The notes: generated from the sequence alone by a model not told the origin. Numbered from the stretch's first letter, positions 26,454-36,223 are shown. The stretch: 64,000 nucleotides of DNA from Cytophagaceae bacterium (GCA_027486845.1 JAIXOL010000025.1:57899-121898), one strand, 5' to 3'. Numbers and translations: made by a program.

Positions 26454-29400
26454 CTACGCCATTACTTTCTCAGCTTCTGCTTTTTTCTTTCTTTCCAACA
26501 AAACTCGTTTGTAATCAGTTGGGAATACTTTTACAAAGTTTAAGATTTCATTATTGAAATTAGCCAGTATTCTTTCTGCTACCTCACTTTTTGTTTCCTT
26601 TAAGTGTTTTTCAATAAAAGCTTTTAACATTTCGGTATCTTCGGCATCTACGGTTTCTAAACCGACCATTTCTTTGTTACATTTTGCATCAAAAACTTTG
26701 TTTGGGTCATAAACAAATGCAAGACCTCCACTCATACCTGCGGCAAAGTTTCGTCCAGTTTCGCCCAAGATAATTGCTAAACCACCTGTCATATATTCTA
26801 AACCGTGGTCACCAATACCTTCAACAACGACTTTAGCACCCGAATTCCTTACACAGAAACGCTCACCTGCCATACCATTGATATAAGCTTCACCCGAAGT
26901 TGCACCATAAAATGCCACGTTTCCTATAATCATATTCTTTTCGGCTTTGAATGTCGCTTTTCTGTCAGGATAAACGACTAATTCAGCACCACATAGACCT
27001 TTACCGAAGTAATCATTTGAATCTCCTTCAAGTTCTAGTTTTAAGCCTTTTGTCGAGAATGCACCAAATGATTGTCCAGCCGTTCCTCGGTATTTATAAT
27101 GAATCGTTCCGTATGGTAAACCCGCCCCTGCATAAACTTTCGAGATTTCGTTAGAAGTCATTGCTCCAATTGAACGGTTTAAGTTATTTACCGTGTATTC
27201 TGCTTGAACATCTTCTTTGTTTAAAATTGCTGGTTGAGCATCTTTCATCATCTGCCAGTCAAGCACATGTGAAATGCCGTGGTCTTGTTCCTCTTGTTTA
27301 TACTGAGCAACGTCCAATGTAGTTGGTTCTTTGAAAAGGACACTCGAAAGGTCTATTTTTTTATATTTCCAATGTGTAATGTCTGTGCGTTTCTCAAGCA
27401 TTTGCGATTGTCCAACCATTTCATTAATGGAACGGAAACCTAATTCTGCCATGATTTCACGTAATTCCATTGCTAAATAAGTAAACATATTTACAACATG
27501 TTCAGGTTTTCCGCTAAACATTGCACGCAATTCTTTGTTTTGAGTCGCAACTCCTACTGGACATGTATTTAAGTGACATTTACGCATCATAATACAGCCA
27601 ACTGCTACTAATGCAGCAGTAGCAACCCCAAATTCTTCCGCACCGAGAAAAGCTGCAATAGCGAGGTCTTTACCTGTTCTCATCTGACCATCAGCTTGTA
27701 AAACTATTCTACCACGTAGTTTGTTTTTTACCAATGTTTGGTGTGCTTCGGCCAAACCCAATTCCCAAGGTAAACCCGCATGACGCACCGAAGAAAGGGG
27801 AGAAGCTCCTGTTCCACCGTCGTGTCCTGCAATTAGAACTACATCGGCGTGAGCTTTAGTAACACCTGCGGCAATCGTACCAACCCCTGCCTCTGAAACT
27901 AATTTTACTGAAATTCGGGCGTCACGATTTGAGTTTTTTAAGTCATAAATCAATTGAGCCAAATCTTCAATTGAATAAATATCGTGGTGTGGTGGTGGAG
28001 AAATCAAGCCAACACCTGGGGTACTATGACGCACACGACCAATCCAATCATCTACCTTATGGCCTGGAAGTTGTCCACCCTCACCGGGTTTTGCCCCTTG
28101 TGCCATTTTTATTTGAAGTTCTTTAGCATTGGTCAAATAATGACTTGTTACGCCAAAACGTCCAGAAGCTACTTGTTTGATTGAAGAATTTAGGTTATCA
28201 CCATTTTTATCTAATTCGTAACGAATTTCGTCTTCTCCACCTTCACCCGAATTTGAGCGTCCGCCAATCCGGTTCATAGCAATTGCCAAAGTCGTATGTG
28301 CTTCCCAAGAAATCGAACCAAATGACATCGCACCAGTTGCAAAACGCTTGAAAATGCTTTCAATTGGCTCAACTTCTTCCAAAGGAATTGAAGTTCCTTT
28401 TTTGAATTGGAGCAATCCACGTAGCGTTAAAGCATCTTTGCTTTGGTCGTTGATAAGTTTTGAATATTGTTTGAAGATTTGATAACCTTTATTTAAATCT
28501 TTTTCGCCAACTCGTCCTGATTGTTGTAATAAATGAATCGACTGAGGATTAAACATGTGTCGTTCACCACGTTGTTTCCATTGATAAACACCACCAACCT
28601 CAAGTCTTTTGATTGATTCTTGCGGAATTTCGGGGAATGCTACACGGTGACGAACGAATGCTTCTTTGGCTATTTCGTCCAAACCCATACCGCTGATTCG
28701 GGAGATTGTTCCTGTAAAATATTTATCAATTACTTGTTTGTTTAGGCCGATACACTCAAATATTTGAGCTCCTTGATAAGATTGTAATGTCGAGATTCCC
28801 ATTTTCGAGAAAATCTTTAATAATTCTTTATCTACCGCCTTTATATAGTTTTTGTTTAATTTATAGTCATCATGCTCACCTTCGATTAATCCTTTTTTAT
28901 TCATCCAAGAAAGTGTCTCGAATGCCATATAAGGGCAAATTCCCGATGCACCATAACCAATTAATGTGGCAAAATGGTGCGTTTCCCAAATATCACCAGC
29001 TTCAACTAAAATACCTGCTTTTCCACGAATTCCTTTTCTGATGAGGTGGTGATGAATTGCAGCAGTTGCCAATAAAGAAGGAATCGGAGCATGGTCAGTA
29101 TCAATTGCACGGTCAGAAAGAATCAAAATCTCGAAACCATCTTCGATGGCATCTTCGGCATAACGGCAAATTCTTTCCAAACCAAAAGCTAATGATTTAC
29201 CAATATCCTCGCTTGTTGAATTGAAGTAAGTATTAATAGTTTTTGCTTGAAAACCTTTGTAATCTACAAAACGAAGTTTATCAAACTCTTCAATTGTCAA
29301 TACTGGTTGGTCTAGTTGCACCAAACGGCAATGAGCTGGTGATTCGGTAAGAATATTTTCATTAGAACCCACAAACGAAATCAATGACATGATTGAACGT

Positions 29401-31025
29401 TCACGTATTGAGTCAATCGGTGGATTGGTAACTTGTGCAAATAACTGCTTGAAATAATATGATAAATGTTGACTTTGGTCTGAGAGAATGGCTAAAGGTG
29501 TATCAACACCCATTGAACCAATGGCTTCCATGCCAGATTGTGCCATTGGTGCCAAAATCATACGTAAATCTTCTGAGGTATATCCAAACGTAATTTGACG
29601 TTTCAATAAAGTTTCTTCACTGTAATGTTGATATGGACGAATCGACTTTGGAAGAACCTCAGTTTTGATTTTGTATTCATCCAACCATTCTTTGTAAGGT
29701 TGACGAGAACATATATCGGCTTTTACTTCCTCATCAGGAATGATACGACCTTGCTCCATATCAACCACAAACATTTTACCAGGTTGTAATCTGCCTTTTG
29801 AAACTACTTTCGTTTGGTCAATATCCAAAACCCCAGCTTCTGATGCCATAATAACTGTATCATCATCTAAAACCCAATATCGAGACGGACGAAGACCATT
29901 TCTATCAAGCGTTGCACCTACCATTTTTCCATCGGTAAATGAAATCGAGGCTGGGCCATCCCAAGGCTCCATTATGGCGGCGTGATATTCGTAAAATGCT
30001 TTTCTTTGATCATCCATAGCATCATTACCGTCCCAAGCTTCTGGAACAAGCATCATCATTACATGTGGTAATGAGCGACCCGACAAATAAAGTAATTCGA
30101 TTACGTTATCAAGTTGAGCTGAATCTGAATTTCCTAAATCACAGATTGGTAAAACCAAGTCCATTTCTTCTTTTGTGAAGAATTTAGAAATGAAAGATTT
30201 TTCTCCAGCACGTATCCAGTTGACATTTCCTTTAACGGTGTTGATTTCACCATTGTGAGCAATAAATCGGAATGGCTGAGCCAATTTCCAAGAAGGGAAT
30301 GTATTGGTTGAAAAACGAGAGTGAATAACTGCAAAAGCAGAAGTAACAGACTCATTATGCAAATCTGGAAAATAATATTTCAATTGCTCGGTAGTCAATT
30401 GTCCTTTATAGGAAATAGTTCTACACGAAAGCGATGAGAAATAAAAATGTTCTTTAGCTCCAACAACTGCTTCACGGATAATGCGAGAAGCGTATTGGCG
30501 TAGAATATATAGTTTACGCTCAAAATCAATTTCTTCGGTTATATCAACGGGACGTTTGATAAACACCTGTTCAACGTTTGGCTCAACTGATGCCGAACCC
30601 TCTCCTAAAATATCACCTTTAGTTTCAACAACACGATATCCGAGTAGTTCTAAGCCTAGTTTTTCAATCTTACGGTTTAAAATATCACGACATTCTTCTC
30701 GCTCGGTTTTATCCATCGGAAAGAAAATCATACCAACACCATATTCACCAACAGCAGGCAGATGAAACTTAAGTTTATTACATTCATCCAAGAAAAACTC
30801 GTGAGGAATTTGGAGTAAAATTCCCGCACCATCTCCAGTGTTAGGGTCGCAGCCACATGCACCACGATGGTCCATACGTTCGAGCATTTTAATCGCATCG
30901 GCTACAATTCCGTGCGACTTGCGTCCTTTTAAATGAGCTCTAAAGCCAATTCCACAAGCATCATGTTCAAATTCTGAGCGATAAAGGCCTTGTTGTTGCT
31001 CTGTAACTTGTTCAGTTTCAGTCAT
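26454..31025 (-). CDS. gltB: Glutamate synthase large subunit
   Basis: The subunit has 1523 residues, the standard size. The order is: N-terminal class-II glutamine amidotransferase with catalytic Cys in HDACGIGFRA (freed by propeptide removal), a central domain, the FMN-binding synthase barrel (ISVKLVSEAGVGTIAAGVTK, HDGGTGASPLSS), the [3Fe-4S] site CIMMRKCHLNTCPVGVATQ, and the C-terminal GXGXG helix domain (YMTGGLAIILGETGRNFAAG). It releases ammonia from glutamine and channels it to 2-oxoglutarate. gltD follows. The upstream 505-bp region holds a candidate promoter. Together the pair is the main high-affinity ammonium assimilation route with glutamine synthetase. Confidence 0.98.
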   Translation of the reverse strand: MTETEQVTEQQQGLYRSEFEHDACGIGFRAHLKGRKSHGIVADAIKMLERMDHRGACGCDPNTGDGAGILLQIPHEFFLDECNKLKFHLPAVGEYGVGMIFFPMDKTEREECRDILNRKIEKLGLELLGYRVVETKGDILGEGSASVEPNVEQVFIKRPVDITEEIDFERKLYILRQYASRIIREAVVGAKEHFYFSSLSCRTISYKGQLTTEQLKYYFPDLHNESVTSAFAVIHSRFSTNTFPSWKLAQPFRFIAHNGEINTVKGNVNWIRAGEKSFISKFFTKEEMDLVLPICDLGNSDSAQLDNVIELLYLSGRSLPHVMMMLVPEAWDGNDAMDDQRKAFYEYHAAIMEPWDGPASISFTDGKMVGATLDRNGLRPSRYWVLDDDTVIMASEAGVLDIDQTKVVSKGRLQPGKMFVVDMEQGRIIPDEEVKADICSRQPYKEWLDEYKIKTEVLPKSIRPYQHYSEETLLKRQITFGYTSEDLRMILAPMAQSGMEAIGSMGVDTPLAILSDQSQHLSYYFKQLFAQVTNPPIDSIRERSIMSLISFVGSNENILTESPAHCRLVQLDQPVLTIEEFDKLRFVDYKGFQAKTINTYFNSTSEDIGKSLAFGLERICRYAEDAIEDGFEILILSDRAIDTDHAPIPSLLATAAIHHHLIRKGIRGKAGILVEAGDIWETHHFATLIGYGASGICPYMAFETLSWMNKKGLIEGEHDDYKLNKNYIKAVDKELLKIFSKMGISTLQSYQGAQIFECIGLNKQVIDKYFTGTISRISGMGLDEIAKEAFVRHRVAFPEIPQESIKRLEVGGVYQWKQRGERHMFNPQSIHLLQQSGRVGEKDLNKGYQIFKQYSKLINDQSKDALTLRGLLQFKKGTSIPLEEVEPIESIFKRFATGAMSFGSISWEAHTTLAIAMNRIGGRSNSGEGGEDEIRYELDKNGDNLNSSIKQVASGRFGVTSHYLTNAKELQIKMAQGAKPGEGGQLPGHKVDDWIGRVRHSTPGVGLISPPPHHDIYSIEDLAQLIYDLKNSNRDARISVKLVSEAGVGTIAAGVTKAHADVVLIAGHDGGTGASPLSSVRHAGLPWELGLAEAHQTLVKNKLRGRIVLQADGQMRTGKDLAIAAFLGAEEFGVATAALVAVGCIMMRKCHLNTCPVGVATQNKELRAMFSGKPEHVVNMFTYLAMELREIMAELGFRSINEMVGQSQMLEKRTDITHWKYKKIDLSSVLFKEPTTLDVAQYKQEEQDHGISHVLDWQMMKDAQPAILNKEDVQAEYTVNNLNRSIGAMTSNEISKVYAGAGLPYGTIHYKYRGTAGQSFGAFSTKGLKLELEGDSNDYFGKGLCGAELVVYPDRKATFKAEKNMIIGNVAFYGATSGEAYINGMAGERFCVRNSGAKVVVEGIGDHGLEYMTGGLAIILGETGRNFAAGMSGGLAFVYDPNKVFDAKCNKEMVGLETVDAEDTEMLKAFIEKHLKETKSEVAERILANFNNEILNFVKVFPTDYKRVLLERKKKAEAEKVMA

Positions 31026-31531
31026 CGTACTAGTATAATATTGATTGGAAATTTTACCAACACGGAATAAGATTCCGAGTGTGATTTTGTTGTATTATAT
31101 ATATAAACTATCAACCTATATAATCTTTTGTAACGTATACGTGTCAGGTAGGTTTATAATAAATATATTGCAATATAATACCAAATATATTTGGCATAAT
31201 AACATTTTAACCAAATTTTCTATCACCAATAAAAAATACTTGTTTTAACAACAAATATTATGAGAAAAATACAACGGATACTGAAATTAATAAGGTATAA
31301 ATAAGTATAATTAACTATCTAATTATTTTTCTAAATAGAGGCGATTTTTGCAATTAATTGATTATAAAGTTGTTAGGTAAGCAGAGTAATTTTGTACATT
31401 TTTAATATTTAAAAATTTTACTTGAAAAAGAATTAATATAAATATTAGAGGAAATTTAGGCTAATTTGTTACTAAATTACTGATAATCAATATATTATGT
31501 TTATTTTTGTTGTTCACCATCAAAGCAAGTT
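31026..31531. other. Divergent intergenic region of 506 bp
   Basis: This A/T-rich spacer lies between gltB (minus) and a GH108-like gene (plus). It contains a 14-bp palindrome with a possible gltB promoter, described separately. On the plus strand, TATTTTTG about 25 nt before the ATG at 31532 and TAATTTTG near 31388 resemble -7 boxes, but neither has a TTTG at the right distance. No gene or RNA could be supported. Confidence 0.5.
31181..31215 (-). promoter_or_regulatory. Candidate gltB promoter with 14-bp palindrome on the -7 box
   Basis: The perfect palindrome CCAAATATATTTGG (31181-31194) contains the minus-strand -7 element TATATTTG. A TTTG (complement of CAAA at 31212-31215) lies 22 nt further upstream, slightly more than the usual spacing. 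The leader to the gltB ATG would be about 150 nt. The palindrome could simply reflect the -7 sequence or be an operator. Confidence 0.45.
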
Positions 31532-32143
31532 ATGATTATTCAAAAAAGTAAATTATTTACAACGCTTATTTTACTCTTTTCTTTTCAATTATTATCTGCA
31601 GCATCATTCGATAAATATTTCCCTAAACTAATTAAGTTTGAAGGTATTGGCTACGGAATTCATCAGCCAATTTGGGGAAACAAATCATTTTCAAAAAACG
31701 AGGCTTATCAAATTTATAAAATACATTACTGGGATAAATACAATGCATCATTGTTTAAAAGTCAAGGAGTAGCAGAAGTGCTTATTGACCAGATAATCAA
31801 TGCAGGCGTTGGCAAAGAATGCGTAAATATCAAGGCATTTGAAGCTATTATTGGTGTAAAACAAGACGGATATTTATCTATTAGCGATATTAAAAAGGCT
31901 AATAGTTTTGTTATTCCTGAGCAAATTATTAACCCATTTGTCAATTACCGATTGCACTATTACAATAGTCGACCAAACGCTAAAAAATACAGAGGCTGGA
32001 TAAGTCGTGCAAAGAGTTTTTATCATAAAACTAAAGAAGGAAATTTATTGGCCGATTATCTAATTTTGCCAAATATTTTGATTAAATTAGATAATCCTTT
32101 GGTAACAAATAATGAAGCCGAGGAGGTGATAGTAACCAATTAA
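31532..32143 (+). CDS. Secreted GH108-like putative peptidoglycan hydrolase, copy 1
   Basis: The protein has 203 residues. A signal peptide (SKLFTTLILLFSFQLLSAA) is followed by a domain resembling glycoside hydrolase 108 N-acetylmuramidases. The catalytic-type Glu37 in PKLIKFEGIGYG is kept, followed by the YxIYKIHYWDKY helix, AEVLIDQIINAGVG, FEAIIGVKQDGYLSISD and YRLHYYN-KYRGWISRAKSF. The usual EGGY-DPGGATNFGI stretch is replaced by EGIGYGIHQPIWGNKSFSKN, so substrate contacts may differ. It is followed by a close paralogue on the same strand and by a terminator. A cell-wall-lytic or secreted effector role is inferred. Confidence 0.75.
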   Translation: MIIQKSKLFTTLILLFSFQLLSAASFDKYFPKLIKFEGIGYGIHQPIWGNKSFSKNEAYQIYKIHYWDKYNASLFKSQGVAEVLIDQIINAGVGKECVNIKAFEAIIGVKQDGYLSISDIKKANSFVIPEQIINPFVNYRLHYYNSRPNAKKYRGWISRAKSFYHKTKEGNLLADYLILPNILIKLDNPLVTNNEAEEVIVTN

Positions 32144-32161
32144 GAAATAATAAGAGTTTGG

Positions 32162-32212
32162 AAATACTATTAGTCAAAGAATTGTCGTTTTATTGACTGA
32201 TAGTATTTTTGT
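32162..32212 (+). terminator. Terminator after the first GH108-like gene
   Basis: AAATACTATTAGTCAA pairs with TTGACTGATAGTATTT (one G-U pair) around a 15-nt loop and runs into a T-rich tail. It begins about 20 bp after the stop codon and separates the two paralogues into distinct transcripts. Confidence 0.8.
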
Positions 32213-32396
32213 TTTTAAGCAGTTTTTTTGCTAAGTTAAAATCCAATTTGCTACATTAATGCTTCCGTGAAATAATTATTTTATTATACTGCTGATTATA
32301 CACTTTTTATTGATAACTGCTTTTTTTAGTCCCAATTCAATTATCGTTCCTTTTGATTATTATCATTATTTAAACTGTCTGGAAAAGTACATTACG

Positions 32397-32999
32397 ATGA
32401 ATCTTAGAAAAATCACAATTACCTTACTGGTAATCTGTTTATTGTCATCTATTTGTGTTATTTATGTTAATCAAGCGGCTTCTTTTAGCATTTATGCCCC
32501 TAAATTACTAAAATTTGAGGGAAATGGTTATGGGATTCATAAACCTATTTGGGGCAACAAAATCTTCACAAAAGATGAAGCTCTCACTATTCACCATCAT
32601 CATTATTGGAATCGTTTTTTTGGAAATCATTTCAAAAGTCAAGAGGTTGCTGAAGTATTTATTGATCACCTAATTAATGCTGGTGAAGGACGTGATTATA
32701 TTAATATTAAGGCTTTTGAGCAAATCATTGGTGTTCCTCAAAATGGGGTTTTGACAATGACTGATGTTAAAGTGGCCAATAATTTTGAATATCCTGAAAA
32801 TATTGTAAATCCATATGTAGAATACCGTTTACGTTATTATCGTTCACGAAAAGATGCGAAAGTGAATAAAGGATGGTTTAAAAGAGCCAAATCATTTTAC
32901 ATGAAAGAATCTGAAAGAGAAGAGGAAGATAATATTGTTGAAGATTATATAGTTTTGCCTAAAAAACAACAGTATAATATTGTTGAAGATATTAAATAA
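32397..32999 (+). CDS. Secreted GH108-like putative peptidoglycan hydrolase, copy 2
   Basis: The protein has 200 residues from the ATG before NLRKITIT; an upstream TTG would add 29 residues without a sensible signal peptide. It is a tandem paralogue of the previous gene: KLLKFEGNGYGIHKPIWGNK-IFTKDEA, HHHHYWNRFF, AEVFIDHLINAGEG, FEQIIGVPQNGVLTMTDVK, YRLRYYRSRKDAKVNKGWFKRAK. Glu41 in KFEG is the candidate catalytic acid. The helix that reads YKIHYWDKY in copy 1 is here HHHHYWNRF, and the C-terminal tail is acidic with a repeated NIVED. Roughly half of residues match copy 1, so the duplication is not recent. Confidence 0.75.
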   Translation: MNLRKITITLLVICLLSSICVIYVNQAASFSIYAPKLLKFEGNGYGIHKPIWGNKIFTKDEALTIHHHHYWNRFFGNHFKSQEVAEVFIDHLINAGEGRDYINIKAFEQIIGVPQNGVLTMTDVKVANNFEYPENIVNPYVEYRLRYYRSRKDAKVNKGWFKRAKSFYMKESEREEEDNIVEDYIVLPKKQQYNIVEDIK

Positions 33000-33050
33000 T
33001 GGTCAAATCATTCACAATAAATTCTTCTATAAAAAAGCATTTAAAGAGAA

Positions 33051-33098
33051 TTTTCCTCATTTCAGCGATGAGAAGAGGAAAATGCCCTTTAAAAGGGC
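33051..33098. terminator. Clustered hairpins between convergent genes
   Basis: TTTTCCTC / GAGGAAAA (33051-33058, 33075-33082) and GCCCTTTTAAAAGGGC-like arms (33084-33098) sit side by side. The second is flanked by an A run that would be a T run on the minus strand. A small CAGCT / AGCTG hairpin follows near 33110. They probably end the GH108-like gene and the cysN transcript from opposite sides. Confidence 0.65.
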
Positions 33099-33195
33099 AA
33101 AAAAAAGACAGCTAAGAAGCTGCCTATTTATTTTTAACCTAAACTAATTGAATAAATAGTTTGGTTGATGAATACTATTTCTAAAAATAAACATT

Positions 33196-34455
33196 TTATT
33201 CGACAAATCCAACACCTACAGTGCTATTACCGCTCTCGTCGATTAAAATAAACGAACCATTAGCTGGATTCTCTTCATATTTATCTGCAAAAATTGGACT
33301 TGCTGTTTTCAATGAAATCCAACCTATTTCGTTTAATTTCAAACCACCATCCACAGGTGCTTCATTGCTCAAAGACATGTTTTTGATGTCGATAACCGAA
33401 CTGATATTTGTAATCTTGGCTTTTACTCGATTTATACCATGTTGAAGTAAATAAGTTTTGCCAACAGTCAGCATTTGGCTATCTAACCAACAAATTTTTG
33501 CAATAATTTCTTTGCGTGACTCTGGTTGTTCGCCCACTTTTACGAGCATATTGCCTCTACTTACGTCAATATTATCCTCGAGTGTGATCACAATTGAATC
33601 TTTTGCATTTCCCGATTCTAATTGAGTGCCAAATTTTTCAATTGTTTTAATTTTACTGATTTGCCCACTAGGAAGTGCCTCAACTAAATCTCCGATTAAG
33701 AATGTTCCGCTAGCAATTTTTCCTGCATAACCTCTATAATCGTGGTATTCTTCGGTTTTTGGTCTAACAACATGCTGAACTGGGAAACGTGCTTGAATCG
33801 TGCTGAGTTCTAAATTCTGAGTGCTGAAATTTTCTAAAGTTTCCAGCAAAGTTGCTCCTTCGTACCAAGGTGTTTCTTCTGATTTACGCACCAAGTTTTC
33901 ACCGTAAAGTGAAGAAATTGGAATAAATTGAAGCGTCTGTTCTTTAAAACTAACTTGTTCGGCAATTTCCAAAAGTTCAGTTTTGATGGCCTCAAATTTT
34001 TCTTGGTTGTAGGCTACCAAGTCCATTTTATTAACTGCCACGATTATATTTTTTATGCGAAGCATAGAAGAGATATAAAAATGACGTTTTGTTTGCTCGA
34101 CTACCCCATTACGTGCATCTATCAAAATAATAGAAACTGATGTATTTGATGCACCTGTAACCATGTTTCGAGTGTATTCAAAGTGGCCAGGTGTATCGGC
34201 AATAATGTATTTACGATGAGGTGTGCTAAAATAAATATGAGCGACATCAATCGTAATACCTTGCTCACGCTCAGCAATTAAGCCATCAGTCAAAAGTGAT
34301 AAATCGAGAAAATCAAGACCTTTACGTTTGGAGGCGGTCTCTAAAGCCTCTATTTTATCTTTTGTAATTGAGTTTGTTTCATAAAGCAAGCGTCCGATGA
34401 GTGTGCTTTTTCCATCATCTACCGAGCCTGCTGTTGCAATCCTTAATATATCCAT
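33196..34455 (-). CDS. cysN: Sulfate adenylyltransferase subunit 1 (CysN)
   Basis: This GTPase subunit of ATP sulfurylase has 419 residues. GTP-binding motifs are GSVDDGKSTLIGRL at the N-terminus, DTPGHFEYTRNMVTGAS and NKMDLVAYN. Elongation-factor-like beta-barrel domains follow. GTP hydrolysis drives the formation of APS from ATP and sulfate by the CysD partner. The C-terminal APS kinase (CysC) fusion seen in some bacteria is absent, which agrees with direct use of APS by the reductase in this operon. It is the last gene of the sulfate-assimilation unit; the 76-bp spacer from cysD holds nested inverted repeats. Confidence 0.96.
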   Translation of the reverse strand: MDILRIATAGSVDDGKSTLIGRLLYETNSITKDKIEALETASKRKGLDFLDLSLLTDGLIAEREQGITIDVAHIYFSTPHRKYIIADTPGHFEYTRNMVTGASNTSVSIILIDARNGVVEQTKRHFYISSMLRIKNIIVAVNKMDLVAYNQEKFEAIKTELLEIAEQVSFKEQTLQFIPISSLYGENLVRKSEETPWYEGATLLETLENFSTQNLELSTIQARFPVQHVVRPKTEEYHDYRGYAGKIASGTFLIGDLVEALPSGQISKIKTIEKFGTQLESGNAKDSIVITLEDNIDVSRGNMLVKVGEQPESRKEIIAKICWLDSQMLTVGKTYLLQHGINRVKAKITNISSVIDIKNMSLSNEAPVDGGLKLNEIGWISLKTASPIFADKYEENPANGSFILIDESGNSTVGVGFVE

Positions 34456-34463
34456 TTTTTATA

Positions 34464-34530
34464 AGTTCTGAGAGTAAAGTTCTGAGTTAAATAACTGAGT
34501 AATTAAACTCAGAATTTATGAATCAGAACT
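34464..34530. repeat. Nested inverted repeat with AGTTCTGAG word, cysD-cysN spacer
   Basis: Outer arms AGTTCTGA (34464-34471) / TCAGAACT (34523-34530) enclose inner arms TTCTGAGTT (34480-34488) / AACTCAGAA (34506-34514). The same word occurs in the long inverted repeat after pheA, 24 kb away. It fills the space between two co-transcribed genes. Confidence 0.65.
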
Positions 34531-34531
34531 A

Positions 34532-35467
34532 TCAAAAATATCCCGCTTGTTTACGTTTTTCCATGGCTGCTTCTGAACGTTTGTCGTCGATTCTTGCTCC
34601 ACGTTCAGATATTTGTGCCGAAAGAATTTCTCCGATAACATCTTCTAAATTATCAGCAGTTGAAGCAACGGCTGCAGTACAAGTCATGTCGCCAACTGTT
34701 CGGAAACGTACTTGCGTTTTGTAGGGAACTTCATCTTCTGATTTATTGATAAATTCAGAATCTGCCCAAATCATTCCATCGCGTTCAAATACTTCACGTT
34801 CGTGGGTAAAATATATTGTAGGGATTCTTAATTCTTCTTCTTTAATATAATTCCAAACGTCCAGTTCTGTCCAGTTTGAAATTGGGAAAACCCTTACATT
34901 TTCACCTAATTCGATTTTACCATTTAACATATCGAATAATTCTGGACGTTGTTTTTTTGCATTCCATTGACCGAAATCGTCACGAACCGAAAATATCCGT
35001 TCTTTTGCACGTGCTTTTTCTTCGTCACGTCTTGCTCCACCGATACAGGCATCGAACTTAAATTCTTCAATAGCATCTAAAAGAGTTACTGTTTGCAGAG
35101 CATTGCGACTCGCATATTTACCAGTTTCTTCTTTTACTTTACCTTGTTTGATTGAATCTGCTACGTATCGCACATGAAGTTCCAAACCAAGTTTATTAAC
35201 CAACCAATCTCGGTATTCAATCGTTTCTGGGAAATTATGACCAGTATCGACATGAAGAAGGGCAAAAGGGATTTTTCCCGGGTAAAATGCTTTTTGAGCG
35301 AGTCTCACTACGGTAATTGAATCTTTTCCACCCGAAAACAATATGGCTGGTTTTTCAAATTGAGAGGCAACTTCACGCAAAATATAGATAGCTTCATCTT
35401 CCAATTCTCTTGGAAACGAACTATCATTCGCTTGATAAACCGTTGTTTTTTCTGAAAATGTACTCAT
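34532..35467 (-). CDS. cysD: Sulfate adenylyltransferase subunit 2 (CysD)
   Basis: This catalytic subunit of ATP sulfurylase has 311 residues and is of the PAPS-reductase-like PP-loop ATPase fold. The nucleotide-binding loop is FSGGKDSITVVRLAQKAF; other family segments are LLHVDTGHNFPETIEYRDW, CIGGARRDEEKARAKERIFSVRD, FPISNWTELDVWNYI and VRFRTVGDMTCTAAV. It makes APS from ATP and sulfate with CysN. It sits between cysH and cysN on the same strand, 73 bp after cysH. The context makes it assimilatory. Confidence 0.97.
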   Translation of the reverse strand: MSTFSEKTTVYQANDSSFPRELEDEAIYILREVASQFEKPAILFSGGKDSITVVRLAQKAFYPGKIPFALLHVDTGHNFPETIEYRDWLVNKLGLELHVRYVADSIKQGKVKEETGKYASRNALQTVTLLDAIEEFKFDACIGGARRDEEKARAKERIFSVRDDFGQWNAKKQRPELFDMLNGKIELGENVRVFPISNWTELDVWNYIKEEELRIPTIYFTHEREVFERDGMIWADSEFINKSEDEVPYKTQVRFRTVGDMTCTAAVASTADNLEDVIGEILSAQISERGARIDDKRSEAAMEKRKQAGYF

Positions 35468-35540
35468 TTATTGTATTTTTGTGTCAAAGTCTATATTAAT
35501 TGAAAATGTAAAATTGCACATAAACTCTGATAATTGAAAG

Positions 35541-36215
35541 TTAGGCATGCAGTCCACACTCTTTCTTTGATTCTTCCCACCACCAACGGCCAGTTCTAGG
35601 ATGTTCGTTAAGGCCAATCGCTCTTGTACAAGGTTGACAACCTATACTTATATATCCTTTTCTGTGAAGTGGATTATCTGGTACTTTATTTTCTGAAATG
35701 TATTTCAAAACATCCCCGTATGTCCAATGAATCAATGGGTTGAATTTCCAAACTTTGTTTCCTTCGTTCCATTCCCAAATCTTCATATCGTTACGGTTTT
35801 CTGATTGTTCAGCACGTAAACCCGTAATCCACACTTCTGCTTCTGCCAATGCTCTTTTCAAAGGCTCAATTTTCCGAATAAAGCAACATTCTTTGCGGTT
35901 TTCCACCGATTCATAAAAACTGTTTGCTCCTTTTTGCGTAACGAGTTGTTGAACTTTCTCTGTATTTGGGAAATACATTTCGATATTTTTATTGTATCGT
36001 GAGCGAGTTCTATCAATTAATTCGTAAGTTTCTTGAAAAAGTCGACCAGTATCTAGAGAGAAAATCTTTATGTCAAGGTTGTTTTTGAAAATGGCATCAG
36101 TTATCACTTGGTCTTCTTGACCGAGTGAAGTTGAGAAAACTACTTTGGAGGGATACTTTTCTGCTAAAAAGATAAGACTTTCAGCCAATGAATATTTTTC
36201 TAAAATATCTATCAT
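35541..36215 (-). CDS. cysH: APS reductase, [4Fe-4S] type (CysH family)
   Basis: The protein has 224 residues from the ATG before IDILEKYSL; a TTG 36 bp earlier would overlap the transporter gene. PP-loop segments are VVFSTSLGQEDQVI and FSLDTGRLFQETYELI. Two cysteine pairs, NRKECCFIRKIEPLKRAL and GCQPCTRA, bind a [4Fe-4S] cluster, and the catalytic cysteine is in the C-terminal KKECGLHA. The four cluster cysteines mark it as an adenylyl-sulfate (APS) reductase rather than a PAPS reductase, which agrees with the lack of cysC in the operon. It yields sulfite for the reductase encoded upstream. Confidence 0.95.
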   Translation of the reverse strand: MIDILEKYSLAESLIFLAEKYPSKVVFSTSLGQEDQVITDAIFKNNLDIKIFSLDTGRLFQETYELIDRTRSRYNKNIEMYFPNTEKVQQLVTQKGANSFYESVENRKECCFIRKIEPLKRALAEAEVWITGLRAEQSENRNDMKIWEWNEGNKVWKFNPLIHWTYGDVLKYISENKVPDNPLHRKGYISIGCQPCTRAIGLNEHPRTGRWWWEESKKECGLHA

Positions 36216-36223
36216 ATGGTCAA

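Noticed and set aside
26454..31025. Long open frames on the plus strand opposite gltB.
   Set aside because: They lie wholly opposite a highly conserved gene and have no family features.
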